A stretch of DNA of 42,978 nt from a virus, in IMG/VR virus record IMGVR_UViG_3300046534_000820, positions 1 through 42,978 of that record. One strand, 5' to 3'. The notes beneath the pieces were generated by a model. That model ran no database searches, was not told the origin of the DNA, and saw nothing but the letters and a program-made list of their open reading frames with translations. The translations under genes were made by a program, and so were the position numbers. This document shows positions 24,745 to 31,048 of this stretch, one piece after another; the stretch's first letter is position 1, and every line of letters starts with the position of its first letter.

Positions 24745-26506
24745 ATCCGATCACCTTTAGCACATCGTTGGCCAGTTCTTCGTACTTTTCAAAATTTACG
24801 TCATATGGGAAATGTTTAGGCATGTCCATTAGCGGGCGCGCGCCGTCACTCTTAGGGACCTTATTGTTATTTTTAAAATATCGAATCGGTTCATCACCCG
24901 CTTTATGCGAATAGTAATACCTGATTGCCTTACCTAGTTGCTCACCTTCATACACTGCACCCCCCGTAACGGTCCGTACAGCAACAAACCGAGTAATATC
25001 ATACGATTGTCTAATTGTTTTTGATATAGCTGTACCGTTGGAAATAAACGCCGTGACGGCATCATATACTATTAGAAACTCGGGATTTTTACCGACGCTT
25101 CGCGGTGCAAAAATACCTTTACCTTTTGCTGACCCGTCGGTTTTTATCGCGATATAGTTGTTAACGTCACGACTCCCCATTTTCAAATAGTCAGTACGAT
25201 CAAGTTGAAATGTTGTTTCGAGTTCCCATTGTTTGGTTATGCGTGATACATCATGTTCGCGAGACTTTGCGCAGTGTACAACGATGCCGTCGGTGTTTGC
25301 GCTAACAACCTTAATACGTTCAAGTTCTAAGCGTTCGATTAACATTAATAATGCGAGTTGCCCAGTGATTGTCGTTTGGATTAACAGATTTGGGGCGTAC
25401 AAAGATGACCATTTACTACCGAACTTACCAAAACTACCGTTCACGACAATTTTTAGCGTTTCGGCGGTCACATAGTCACCATCTTTTTTAGCACATAGTC
25501 GGCGATCAATGATAGGTTTGTAAACCATCAAAAACGGCTCACCCATACTGGGGGGCGCAAGCTTTTGTTGCATAATTATAAACGGGTAAAAACTTTTTGC
25601 GTCAATTTCAAACAGGCTGGTGTTAGGTGTTGCAACAATATACTGTTGCTTTTCGCAAGAGTGAAGACCCCCGATCCCCATTTGATAGTACGCCCCGTTT
25701 ATTTTGATCAATTGATCGACGATCCAATTCGGGGCGACAACTTGACCCCCCGTGGATATTTTAAAATGTTGCCCAATAAGTTTTGATAAAATGGTGCGCA
25801 ATTCCCTAGTTTTAAAATTTATTATTTTAGGGTCTTTGTACTCAACCGATACGACCCGTTGGCTCGGTCGTCGGTAGTCTTTCCCGGTAAGGTTGTTTAG
25901 TTCAGATTTAATAACCGACTCGGCAATTTGCGCGTCCGACTTGCTTCGTAAATCCATACCGTACTGCTCAGACATAGCTATGCGTATTTTTAATTGCTCA
26001 CCCATGTCTTTAAAAAGCAGTTCAGTATCATCCAAATCAATAACGCAGTATTTTTTTATTTTGTCAGCCTCGGCTCGGGTCAGCACTTTGTCGGGGGGGA
26101 TGGGTAAATTTTGCAGTTTTGGAGCATTTAACCGACCTGCATATATTTTCAAACTGGCCTGGCCGATGGGGACTTGCATAATATCAATATGATCCCAACC
26201 AAACGTTATCCCAACATTAAAATCTTTGGCAACCATCCACGACGCGCGTGGGTCGGTGATAATCGCATTACATAATTTTTTCAATTGTGCGTTTGTTGCG
26301 CCGCGTAACGCGTATTCAAGTATATACAGATCAAACCCGTTGCCGTTAAACGATCCGGTCAAGTTGGTATTCATTACATCTAATAATGATTTTTTGTCTA
26401 ACGTACTATCGTTAAACATTTCAAAATGCGTTATTTTTCGCGTAATTGTGTCGAGAAACGAACACAAAAAGTAGTTAGTATATATTTCACAGTCAAGCAT
26501 TTTCAT
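24737..26506 (-). CDS. Family-B-like DNA polymerase with 3'-5' exonuclease
   Basis: I chose the ATG at 26506 (589 residues) because the longer frame starting at 26551 begins inside a terminator hairpin. The exonuclease is complete: Exo I D5-C-E7, Exo II NGNGFD (54-59) and Exo III Y153-x3-D157. The polymerase shows motif A IDAKSFYP (D302), motif B KIVVNGSFGKFG (352-363) and motif C SANTDGIV, where the usual D-T-D-S is N404-T-D406-G. The second Asp, the essential metal ligand in family B, is kept. No strong ribosome site is visible. It replaces the family-A polymerase often found in this module. Confidence 0.85.
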   Translation of the reverse strand: MKMLDCEIYTNYFLCSFLDTITRKITHFEMFNDSTLDKKSLLDVMNTNLTGSFNGNGFDLYILEYALRGATNAQLKKLCNAIITDPRASWMVAKDFNVGITFGWDHIDIMQVPIGQASLKIYAGRLNAPKLQNLPIPPDKVLTRAEADKIKKYCVIDLDDTELLFKDMGEQLKIRIAMSEQYGMDLRSKSDAQIAESVIKSELNNLTGKDYRRPSQRVVSVEYKDPKIINFKTRELRTILSKLIGQHFKISTGGQVVAPNWIVDQLIKINGAYYQMGIGGLHSCEKQQYIVATPNTSLFEIDAKSFYPFIIMQQKLAPPSMGEPFLMVYKPIIDRRLCAKKDGDYVTAETLKIVVNGSFGKFGSKWSSLYAPNLLIQTTITGQLALLMLIERLELERIKVVSANTDGIVVHCAKSREHDVSRITKQWELETTFQLDRTDYLKMGSRDVNNYIAIKTDGSAKGKGIFAPRSVGKNPEFLIVYDAVTAFISNGTAISKTIRQSYDITRFVAVRTVTGGAVYEGEQLGKAIRYYYSHKAGDEPIRYFKNNNKVPKSDGARPLMDMPKHFPYDVNFEKYEELANDVLKVIGYA

Positions 26507-26528
26507 ATGGAGTAGCCATTTAATAGAG

Positions 26529-26554
26529 AAAAAAAGGGGCGCTATACGCACCCC
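26529..26554 (-). terminator. Rho-independent terminator between DUF2815 and polymerase genes
   Basis: Read on the minus strand, a GC-rich 7-bp stem (GGGGTGC/GCGCCCC, loop GTATA) is followed by seven T. It ends the transcript after the ssDNA-binding protein and would attenuate polymerase expression relative to the upstream genes. Confidence 0.8.
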
Positions 26555-26572
26555 AATAGTTTAGGCAAGGTA

Positions 26573-27115
26573 TTACCAGGCCATGTCGTCGTCTTCTTCG
26601 GGACCATCAAAAGTTGGAGTTTCAAACGCGTCAAACGCGTCGCTTGAAATACCAGCGTCACCAAACGCGTCACCGTCGCGTACAAATTGAATACCGTCAA
26701 GTTGACCGTTAATGCGCTTACCATAACCGTTGTTTTGAGCCCACAATGAAACGATTGCGTTGACGTAACAACCCGCATACAAAACGCCATCTTCTTCAAC
26801 GATGGGGGTTTTATCCCGATTTATAAGCATAGGTCGTTTTTTTGTTGATGTCTTGATTGTAAACTTACCCTCATACTCGGGGCGGTCCTGATCACCCATT
26901 TGCAAACAAACGCGATCCGCGCCCAATTTACTACCCTTCAGGTCTTCTTTTATCAACTTTTTAATCTCGGACCGTAGCATTTTAATTGCGTCGGCGTGAT
27001 CTTTTTCGTCAAGTATAAAGGTTGCCTCGAACTTACCCGTTGAGTCGCCGTTAAACGTGCCGTGGGTAAATAAAGAAGGGAATGATAAACGTACATTTGG
27101 TAGTTGTATTTTCAT
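26573..27115 (-). CDS. ssDNA-binding protein (DUF2815 family)
   Basis: This 180-residue protein matches DUF2815: NVRLSFPSLFTH near the start, KFEATFILDEKDH, a GDQDRPEYEGKFTIKTSTKK core and GVLYAGCYVNAIVSLWAQNN followed by YGKRINGQLDGIQF. Members are phage single-stranded-DNA-binding proteins. The C-terminus is a flexible acidic tail ending EEDDDMAW, which resembles the acidic aromatic tip of bacterial SSB that recruits partners. The gene lies between the DUF2800 nuclease and a terminator, which fits a product needed in larger amounts than the polymerase. Confidence 0.88.
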   Translation of the reverse strand: MKIQLPNVRLSFPSLFTHGTFNGDSTGKFEATFILDEKDHADAIKMLRSEIKKLIKEDLKGSKLGADRVCLQMGDQDRPEYEGKFTIKTSTKKRPMLINRDKTPIVEEDGVLYAGCYVNAIVSLWAQNNGYGKRINGQLDGIQFVRDGDAFGDAGISSDAFDAFETPTFDGPEEDDDMAW

Positions 27116-27133
27116 TGAAATGAAGCCTTTTAT

Positions 27134-27157
27134 GTTAATGTTAATGTTAATGTTAAT
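27134..27157. repeat. Hexanucleotide repeat (GTTAAT)4 upstream of DUF2815 gene
   Basis: Four exact GTTAAT units lie in the 110-bp gap between the DUF2800 and DUF2815 genes (ATTAAC on the coding strand), about 20 bases before the DUF2815 start. Changes in copy number would alter the leader of the ssDNA-binding protein. Confidence 0.9.
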
Positions 27158-27168
27158 GTTTAGTTTTT

Positions 27169-27186
27169 GGTCGGGTTTAACCGACC
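27169..27186. other. Hairpin in the DUF2800-DUF2815 gap
   Basis: GGTCGG and CCGACC form a 6-bp stem with a GTTTAA loop. It lacks a T tract on the minus strand, so it may be a processing or regulatory hairpin and not a terminator. Confidence 0.5.
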
Positions 27187-27225
27187 GTTTAATACTAATG
27201 ATAATTTAAAACGTTGTCAACCGCA

Positions 27226-28353
27226 TCATTCGATTTTTTCAAAATCATCGACTGATATACTTATCGCTGGCCGCTTGTCTGACTCGGGTACTAATGTGGA
27301 TTTGCCCGCAGGTTTTACAACAAACTTATCCATTAATACCTTCTTACTTTTACCGAGGGCTTTTTCAGCCTGGGTGACTGATAAAACCTTTTTCGGTGCA
27401 AACGCTTTTTCACCCAGTTCTTCAACTAAAAATATTTCGGTTGCGGACTCACTGAACCATTGGCGCGTAGACCTACCCGCGACAAGCTTGTAGCCCTCAA
27501 ACAGCTTACCCTCACGCAAACGTTCAACAACTAGCAGTTCAACGGCATCAAGCCAACTAATGATCAGCTTGCGGTTTTCAATCGCTTGCCTGAGTTGTTT
27601 ATCGCCTAGCGTTTGCAAGGGTTTGATGTCCAGATCTTCAAAATGCGTTAAGATCGTGTCCTCGGTCAACTTTTTAAGCGCCGGGCATGTGGGTTTAGCC
27701 GGGCAAAATTTACATTGTTTTTCACCCGCGACCCGCAAAGCTGATCCGCTGAGCGCTTCCTCGGCTTTTTGACTAGCGTACTCACCGAACTTGTACAGGG
27801 CGTCAGGGGTCGTTACCCACTCATCAATATGATCAAGCCTGGGTTGAACGATGACACACACCACTTTTTCAATATCAAGATAATCATACTCAATCAGCGC
27901 CCCCAGTGCATACAATTGGGCTTGCTCGTTATTTTCTGCAAAAACTTTTAAACCCTTACCGTACTTGAGATCAATAACGTAAAGTGTTCGACCAACCAAA
28001 ACAATAGCGTCGGATGTTCCGAAACCATCAGGTACAAAACTCGAATAATCACACCGTACTTCGTAGAATTGATCACCCCCGAGATTACGCACATAATCAA
28101 CATAAATTTGGATATAATCAGCCATTTCCAGGGTGATTATGTGATCAGGATATTGATCTAGTGCGGTGCTTATGAATCGCGCAGTGGGTCCCATTTTGTC
28201 CCGACTTAACGTTGCGTCGCCGAGTTCGTGGGCAATTGAACCCTCAAGAGCCGCCGCCGATCCTTTGTCGGCGAGGTTTTCGCAAGCCTTAACGCTCCCC
28301 GTACAATTTAACCACCGATGAGCGCCCGAGGGACCTAGTTTGGCATGTGCCAT
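27226..28353 (-). CDS. DUF2800 family Cas4/RecB-like nuclease
   Basis: This 375-residue protein has the DUF2800 signature LGPSGAHRWLNCTGS at the N-terminus. The PD-(D/E)XK core follows as GFGTSDAIVLVGRTLYVIDL then KYGKG (Asp ... D-x-K). A C-terminal cluster QCKFCPAKPTCPAL, together with C17, could ligate an Fe-S cluster as in Cas4/AddB. The family is a standard part of phage replication/recombination modules with DUF2815, VRR-NUC and SNF2 genes. It is probably an exonuclease that processes DNA ends; activity is inferred from the fold. Confidence 0.88.
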   Translation of the reverse strand: MAHAKLGPSGAHRWLNCTGSVKACENLADKGSAAALEGSIAHELGDATLSRDKMGPTARFISTALDQYPDHIITLEMADYIQIYVDYVRNLGGDQFYEVRCDYSSFVPDGFGTSDAIVLVGRTLYVIDLKYGKGLKVFAENNEQAQLYALGALIEYDYLDIEKVVCVIVQPRLDHIDEWVTTPDALYKFGEYASQKAEEALSGSALRVAGEKQCKFCPAKPTCPALKKLTEDTILTHFEDLDIKPLQTLGDKQLRQAIENRKLIISWLDAVELLVVERLREGKLFEGYKLVAGRSTRQWFSESATEIFLVEELGEKAFAPKKVLSVTQAEKALGKSKKVLMDKFVVKPAGKSTLVPESDKRPAISISVDDFEKIE

Positions 28354-28369
28354 AGCTTACCCCTCGTTT

Positions 28370-28873
28370 TTATAAAGCGCGGACTGCGTGTGCAACCTCA
28401 AGATACTTACTTTCATCAAGCGCGGGTAATGTCGCGGCGCCATTGTCTGACAATATGGCCTTGATCTTGCCCTTTAATTGACGATCACGTTCAACCGTTT
28501 TGATAAATAATGACTGTAAATCTTGACGCGTTATCACCTCAACCTCACCGTAAAGATCGTCGTCGTCGTCGTCGTCTTCAACATCAAGATTAACCTCGGT
28601 TACCGTTTTGTTTTTTGTTACATCCTTTACGGCTGGTTTTGCCTTCGCCTTCGACTTCGGCTTAACTTCGGTTTCGGGTTCGGCCTCGGCCTCGGGTTCA
28701 CCCTTAACACCGTCTTTCATATAATCAAAAATAGGGTGCTTTTCCCCCGAACTTTTGCTTTCAATGCCCGCTGGGTTATCAGTAGCGCCCGCATGTGTTG
28801 GTGAAAGTGAATCGATTCGATTGGTTAATAGAATGATCGCTTGTGTCAACGCGTTAATCTTTGTTTCTAACAT
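28370..28873 (-). CDS. Low-complexity charged protein at head of replication operon
   Basis: This 167-residue protein has an N-terminal heptad-like helix (KINALTQAIILLTNRIDSL), a long disordered linker of Glu/Ala/Lys/Pro (EPEAEAEPETEVKPKSKAKA), an all-Asp run encoded by a CGT/GAC trinucleotide repeat (28558-28575) and a compact C-terminal helical domain (EVITRQDLQSLFIKTVERDR to the end). The architecture suggests a scaffold or recruiting factor for the replication proteins that follow. It is the first gene after the divergent promoter pair. The family is not recognised. Confidence 0.65.
   Translation of the reverse strand: MLETKINALTQAIILLTNRIDSLSPTHAGATDNPAGIESKSSGEKHPIFDYMKDGVKGEPEAEAEPETEVKPKSKAKAKPAVKDVTKNKTVTEVNLDVEDDDDDDDLYGEVEVITRQDLQSLFIKTVERDRQLKGKIKAILSDNGAATLPALDESKYLEVAHAVRAL
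28558..28575. repeat. Trinucleotide repeat (CGT)6
   Basis: Six CGT units encode part of the poly-Asp run of the minus-strand gene at 28370-28873. It is one of several short tandem repeats inside coding sequence in this genome. Confidence 0.9.
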
Positions 28874-28901
28874 TTTTATTTACTCTTTTTGTGATTGGGA
28901 T

Positions 28902-28930
28902 TTGCATATTATTAGGATTTAATCTATTAT
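28902..28930 (+). promoter_or_regulatory. Rightward early promoter (TTGCAT-N17-TATTAT)
   Basis: The -35 TTGCAT (28902-28907) and -10 TATTAT (28925-28930), with a 17-bp spacer, drive the Cro-like gene at 28972. It overlaps the leftward promoter almost completely. TTGCATA and TATGCAA (28902-28908 and 28928-28934) form a perfect inverted repeat framing the region, a likely operator. Confidence 0.7.
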
Positions 28931-28934
28931 GCAA
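28906..28934 (-). promoter_or_regulatory. Leftward promoter of the replication operon (TTGCAT-N17-TAATAT)
   Basis: On the minus strand TTGCAT (28934-28929) and TAATAT (28911-28906) are 17 bp apart, aimed at the gene starting at 28873. Its -35 overlaps the rightward -10 and the reverse, so polymerase can occupy only one at a time. Confidence 0.7.
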
Positions 28935-28971
28935 GTTGTTTTTTAACTTTTAATAAAACTAGGTGTTAAAC

Positions 28972-29190
28972 ATGAGCGAATTAAACAAAAGAAATATGGC
29001 CGTATTAATGGCCGACGTTGTTGACCATTTTGGGGGACAATACAAACTGGCGGCGGCGTTAAACGTGTCAAGTGTTGCGGTTAACGCCTGGATGAAGCGT
29101 GAGGCGTTCCCGCCGAAACGCGCAATTGAAATAGAAACATTAACAAATCGTAAATTTAAAGCGATCGACTTAATTGGGGTATCAAAATGA
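28972..29190 (+). CDS. Cro/YdaS-like DNA-binding regulator
   Basis: The ATG at 28972 has AGGTG 6 bases upstream; a GTG at 28963 is in frame but lies within the ribosome site. The 72-residue protein is a single helix-turn-helix: FGGQYKLAAALNVSSVAVNA then W, PPKRAIEIETLTN, the pattern of Cro/YdaS-type regulators (GG-x-x-x-LA-x-x-L-x-VS-x-x-AV-x-x-W). It sits directly downstream of the divergent promoters and probably binds the TTGCATA/TATGCAA dyad to switch between leftward replication genes and rightward genes. No CI partner is found. Confidence 0.8.
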   Translation: MSELNKRNMAVLMADVVDHFGGQYKLAAALNVSSVAVNAWMKREAFPPKRAIEIETLTNRKFKAIDLIGVSK

Positions 29191-29552
29191 AATTTTTCAC
29201 AACCGCAATTTCAGTGTTAACACTCATCCAATGCGTAAATGGTGTTGTAGTCGCTGAAGTATCACCTGATGTTAAGATCTGCGGTCAGATTAGCGACATG
29301 GGTCGAAATGTCATGGCGGCCAGGCAAGACGGTGTGCAAATGCAAGACGTTGTTGAGGCGTTGATTGCAAGCTTTCCCGATAGCGAACGATTAACTGTGG
29401 TACTTGCTGTAGTTAATGCCGCATATATGATCCGCATGTACGACGCACCTGAACATAAAACGATCGTCGTAGATGCATTCGCCGACGGTGTTTACTTGGA
29501 ATGTATTAAATCACATGGGTCAGGGCAATATATAAAAACAAACTTGAAATGA
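29187..29552 (+). CDS. Exported small protein with signal peptide
   Basis: This 121-residue protein overlaps the regulator stop (ATGA). It has a typical signal peptide (MKFFTTAISVLTLIQCVNGV, probable cleavage after VVVA near residue 23). The mature domain is helical with two cysteines (KICGQ and LECIK) that could form a disulphide in the periplasm, plus MAARQDGVQMQDVVEAL. This resembles small periplasmic proteins of bacteria and phages with the A-x-x-RQ-x-G pattern. A role at the envelope, such as superinfection exclusion, is possible but not shown. Confidence 0.65.
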   Translation: MKFFTTAISVLTLIQCVNGVVVAEVSPDVKICGQISDMGRNVMAARQDGVQMQDVVEALIASFPDSERLTVVLAVVNAAYMIRMYDAPEHKTIVVDAFADGVYLECIKSHGSGQYIKTNLK

Positions 29553-29556
29553 TGTA

Positions 29557-29587
29557 TTGACACTATAGCCCATACGCGCTATAGTGT
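29557..29587 (+). promoter_or_regulatory. Promoter/operator unit 1 (TTGACA-N17-TATAGT)
   Basis: TTGACA (29557-29562) and TATAGT (29580-29585) are separated by 17 bp. A perfect 10-bp inverted repeat, ACACTATAGC (29560-29569) and GCTATAGTGT (29578-29587), covers the spacer and both boxes, so a bound repressor would block RNA polymerase. A diverged second copy lies at 30114-30145. Confidence 0.8.
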
Positions 29588-29626
29588 TGTTACTGACTAA
29601 GCAGAACTTAGAGAATCAAACAAGAG
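29584..29626 (+). repeat. 43-bp leader repeat, copy 1
   Basis: This sequence is identical to 30141-30183 and 30466-30508. It begins within the promoter -10/transcription start region. It contains a CTAAG/CTTAG hairpin with CAGAA loop (29597-29611) and ends in the AAGAG ribosome site 8 bases before the ATG at 29635. Confidence 0.95.
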
Positions 29627-29634
29627 ATAAGATT

Positions 29635-29811
29635 ATGACTTTTAAAGAAATTGAAATAATGTTAATTAACAGAGTTACCTCTGCGAAATTGTCAGGCGCT
29701 ACATTAACTACCGAAGATGGTAAATTTGAATTAATTTTAGTTGGCGATCATGGTCGATATTCATTTGAATTAAATGGCATTCCGGTTTCACAAATAAAAA
29801 GAGATCTGTAA
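29635..29811 (+). CDS. Small protein of unknown function, 58 residues
   Basis: The ATG at 29635 follows leader repeat 1 at the same distance as in the other copies. The frame is open back to a GTG at 29584 inside the leader, but that region is better explained as untranslated leader. The product is a compact alpha/beta protein (MTFKEIEIMLINRVTSAKLS, then two beta strands GKFELILVGDHGRYSFELNG) with no known motif. The stop overlaps the next start (TAATG). It is the first gene of a strongly promoted, operator-controlled unit. Confidence 0.6.
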   Translation: MTFKEIEIMLINRVTSAKLSGATLTTEDGKFELILVGDHGRYSFELNGIPVSQIKRDL

Positions 29812-30104
29812 TGAACCAAAACGCTAAAAACATGAAAACAATATCAAATGAAAAGTTGTCTAGTTGGATTAAAAAGAAATACAAAGTGTTGATTGAAGAA
29901 GTTAGCCAGGACTCGGAGGTATGGGAGGTGGTTCTTTTACCAAACCTCGAAACGTCCGAGCGCGAAACAATTTGGTGTTTTGGTAAATCAAACTATGAGG
30001 ATGGTCATTACACGCAATCTGAAATAAAATCAGACCTTGATGATTTTCTTGCTAATGTCCGCGGTGTCGAATCAACCCAATGGGATGAGGCGCAAACTAA
30101 TTAA
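29811..30104 (+). CDS. Small protein of unknown function, 97 residues
   Basis: The N-terminus MNQNAKNMKTIS is repeated almost exactly at 30403 (MNQNAKNIKTLS), with 38 bases of near-identical DNA (29811-29848 and 30403-30440). The rest is acidic with aromatic residues (SQDSEVWEVVLLPNLE, ETIWCFGKSN). No domain is recognised. It is translationally coupled to the preceding gene and followed directly by promoter/operator unit 2. Confidence 0.6.
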   Translation: MNQNAKNMKTISNEKLSSWIKKKYKVLIEEVSQDSEVWEVVLLPNLETSERETIWCFGKSNYEDGHYTQSEIKSDLDDFLANVRGVESTQWDEAQTN

Positions 30105-30113
30105 TATGTTGTA

Positions 30114-30145
30114 TTGACACCGTAGCCCAATCAAGCTATGGTGTT
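30114..30145 (+). promoter_or_regulatory. Promoter/operator unit 2 (TTGACA-N17-TATGGT)
   Basis: TTGACA (30114-30119) and TATGGT (30137-30142) lie 17 bp apart. The dyad ACACCGTAGC / GCTATGGTGT has one mismatched pair compared with the perfect dyad of unit 1, so repressor affinity and promoter strength may differ between the two units. Confidence 0.75.
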
Positions 30146-30183
30146 GTTACTGACTAAGCAGAACTTAGAGAATCAAACAAGAG
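30141..30183 (+). repeat. 43-bp leader repeat, copy 2
   Basis: This copy is identical to copies 1 and 3 and includes the CTAAG/CTTAG hairpin. It ends 9 bases before the ATG at 30193. In this copy the leader is not in frame with the gene, which supports its role as untranslated leader. Confidence 0.95.
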
Positions 30184-30192
30184 ATAAAGATT

Positions 30193-30393
30193 ATGAATAC
30201 ATTAAAGTCAGTTGACCAGTTGAGCCAAGGCGATATTTTAGTAAATGTAAATCACGGCTTTGAAATAAAAATAGGCGAGATTGGCAAGAAAAACACTCGC
30301 TATGTTAATTTAGAAACTGGCGAAAAAGTAAAAAGCTCTACTTCTAAATTTAACTTTATGCTTCGCGAAGGTGTTTTTATAAGAAAAGGGTAA
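30193..30393 (+). CDS. Small protein of unknown function, 66 residues
   Basis: The gene is translated from leader copy 2. The product is a small beta-rich protein (SQGDILVNVNHGFEIKIGEI, then NTRYVNLETGEKVKSS), reminiscent of a small SH3-like barrel with Gly-Asp turns. No family is recognised. It sits in the duplicated cassette array, as the counterpart of the 29635 gene, but the two proteins are unrelated, so the leader has been reused with different cargo. Confidence 0.6.
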   Translation: MNTLKSVDQLSQGDILVNVNHGFEIKIGEIGKKNTRYVNLETGEKVKSSTSKFNFMLREGVFIRKG

Positions 30394-30402
30394 GTGATTA
30401 AA

Positions 30403-30516
30403 ATGAACCAAAACGCTAAAAACATTAAAACATTATCAAAAGACACCCAGGCTGAACTGCTAAAGGTGTTGTTACTGACTAAGCAGAACTTAGAGAATCA
30501 AACAAGAGTAAATCAA
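30403..30516 (+). pseudogene. In-frame fragment resembling the start of the 29811 gene
   Basis: This segment repeats the MNQNAKN start of the 29811 gene, continues with KDTQAELLK and runs straight into leader copy 3, which is read here as LLLTKQNLENQTR. The frame stays open into the next gene, so a longer 187-residue product from 30403 is possible. Because leader copies 1 and 2 are untranslated, I read this as a recombination remnant. Confidence 0.4.
30466..30508 (+). repeat. 43-bp leader repeat, copy 3
   Basis: This copy is identical to copies 1 and 2 but lacks the TTGACA promoter half upstream. It ends 8 bases before the ATG at 30517, the same geometry as the other copies. Confidence 0.95.
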
Positions 30517-30963
30517 ATGAGTAAAATAAAATTTTATCAGGTCAGCGACTGCAGTGACGTTTTAGCGAAATGTAACACCCAGGCTGAAGCATACAGATTT
30601 GCCGAAAGACGATCAAAGCAACTGCGCGCCTGTGGCATGAACGGCCTGTCACAATCAATTAAAGTAGAGGTAGTTACAGCGGACAACTATGAAACTCGAT
30701 CGCTCAATACTGAAGATGTCAACATAAAAAATAAAACTAAGGATCAAGATCTGCATATGAACACTAAAATTACAGACCACACCCCCCACAAATCAAGCTG
30801 GATTCAAATTCGATGTAGCCGTGATGAAAAAGCCAATATTGTTCGAACATTAAAAACGGGTGAAAGTTTAAGCGAATTTATGCTTGATGCGGCAAGTGAA
30901 AAAATTACACTCAGAGGCATACGGGACGCCGCCGCAATAGATGAACGCTTGCGCAACATGTAA
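30517..30963 (+). CDS. Two-domain protein with ribbon-helix-helix-like C-terminus
   Basis: This 148-residue protein is started from leader copy 3. The N-terminal ~55 residues (MSKIKFYQVSDCSDVLAKCN ... SIKVEVV) form a small alpha/beta domain. After a polar linker, WIQIRCSRDEKANIVRTLKT then SLSEFMLDAASEK has the strand-helix-helix pattern of Arc/MetJ-type DNA-binding proteins. An internal ATG at 30757 could yield the DNA-binding part alone. It is a candidate repressor for the nearby promoter/operator dyads. An alternative longer form would start at 30403. Confidence 0.55.
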   Translation: MSKIKFYQVSDCSDVLAKCNTQAEAYRFAERRSKQLRACGMNGLSQSIKVEVVTADNYETRSLNTEDVNIKNKTKDQDLHMNTKITDHTPHKSSWIQIRCSRDEKANIVRTLKTGESLSEFMLDAASEKITLRGIRDAAAIDERLRNM

Positions 30964-31048
30964 TTGCGTTACGCTAATTTAAAACACCTTGTAGGGGCCG
31001 TTTGACCCCTGTTAAACGACAACATGAATAATTAGGAAGGACAAACTT

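Noticed and set aside
26507-26551. Longer polymerase N-terminus
   Set aside because: It would be encoded within the stem and T tract of a terminator and has no ribosome site.
29584-29634. Translated leader peptide in frame with the 29635 gene
   Set aside because: The same leader is out of frame before 30193 and overlaps the promoter region, so untranslated leader is simpler.
30966-31020. AGGGG/CCCCT hairpin before the three-repeat gene as a terminator
   Set aside because: The stem is only five pairs and no T tract follows.
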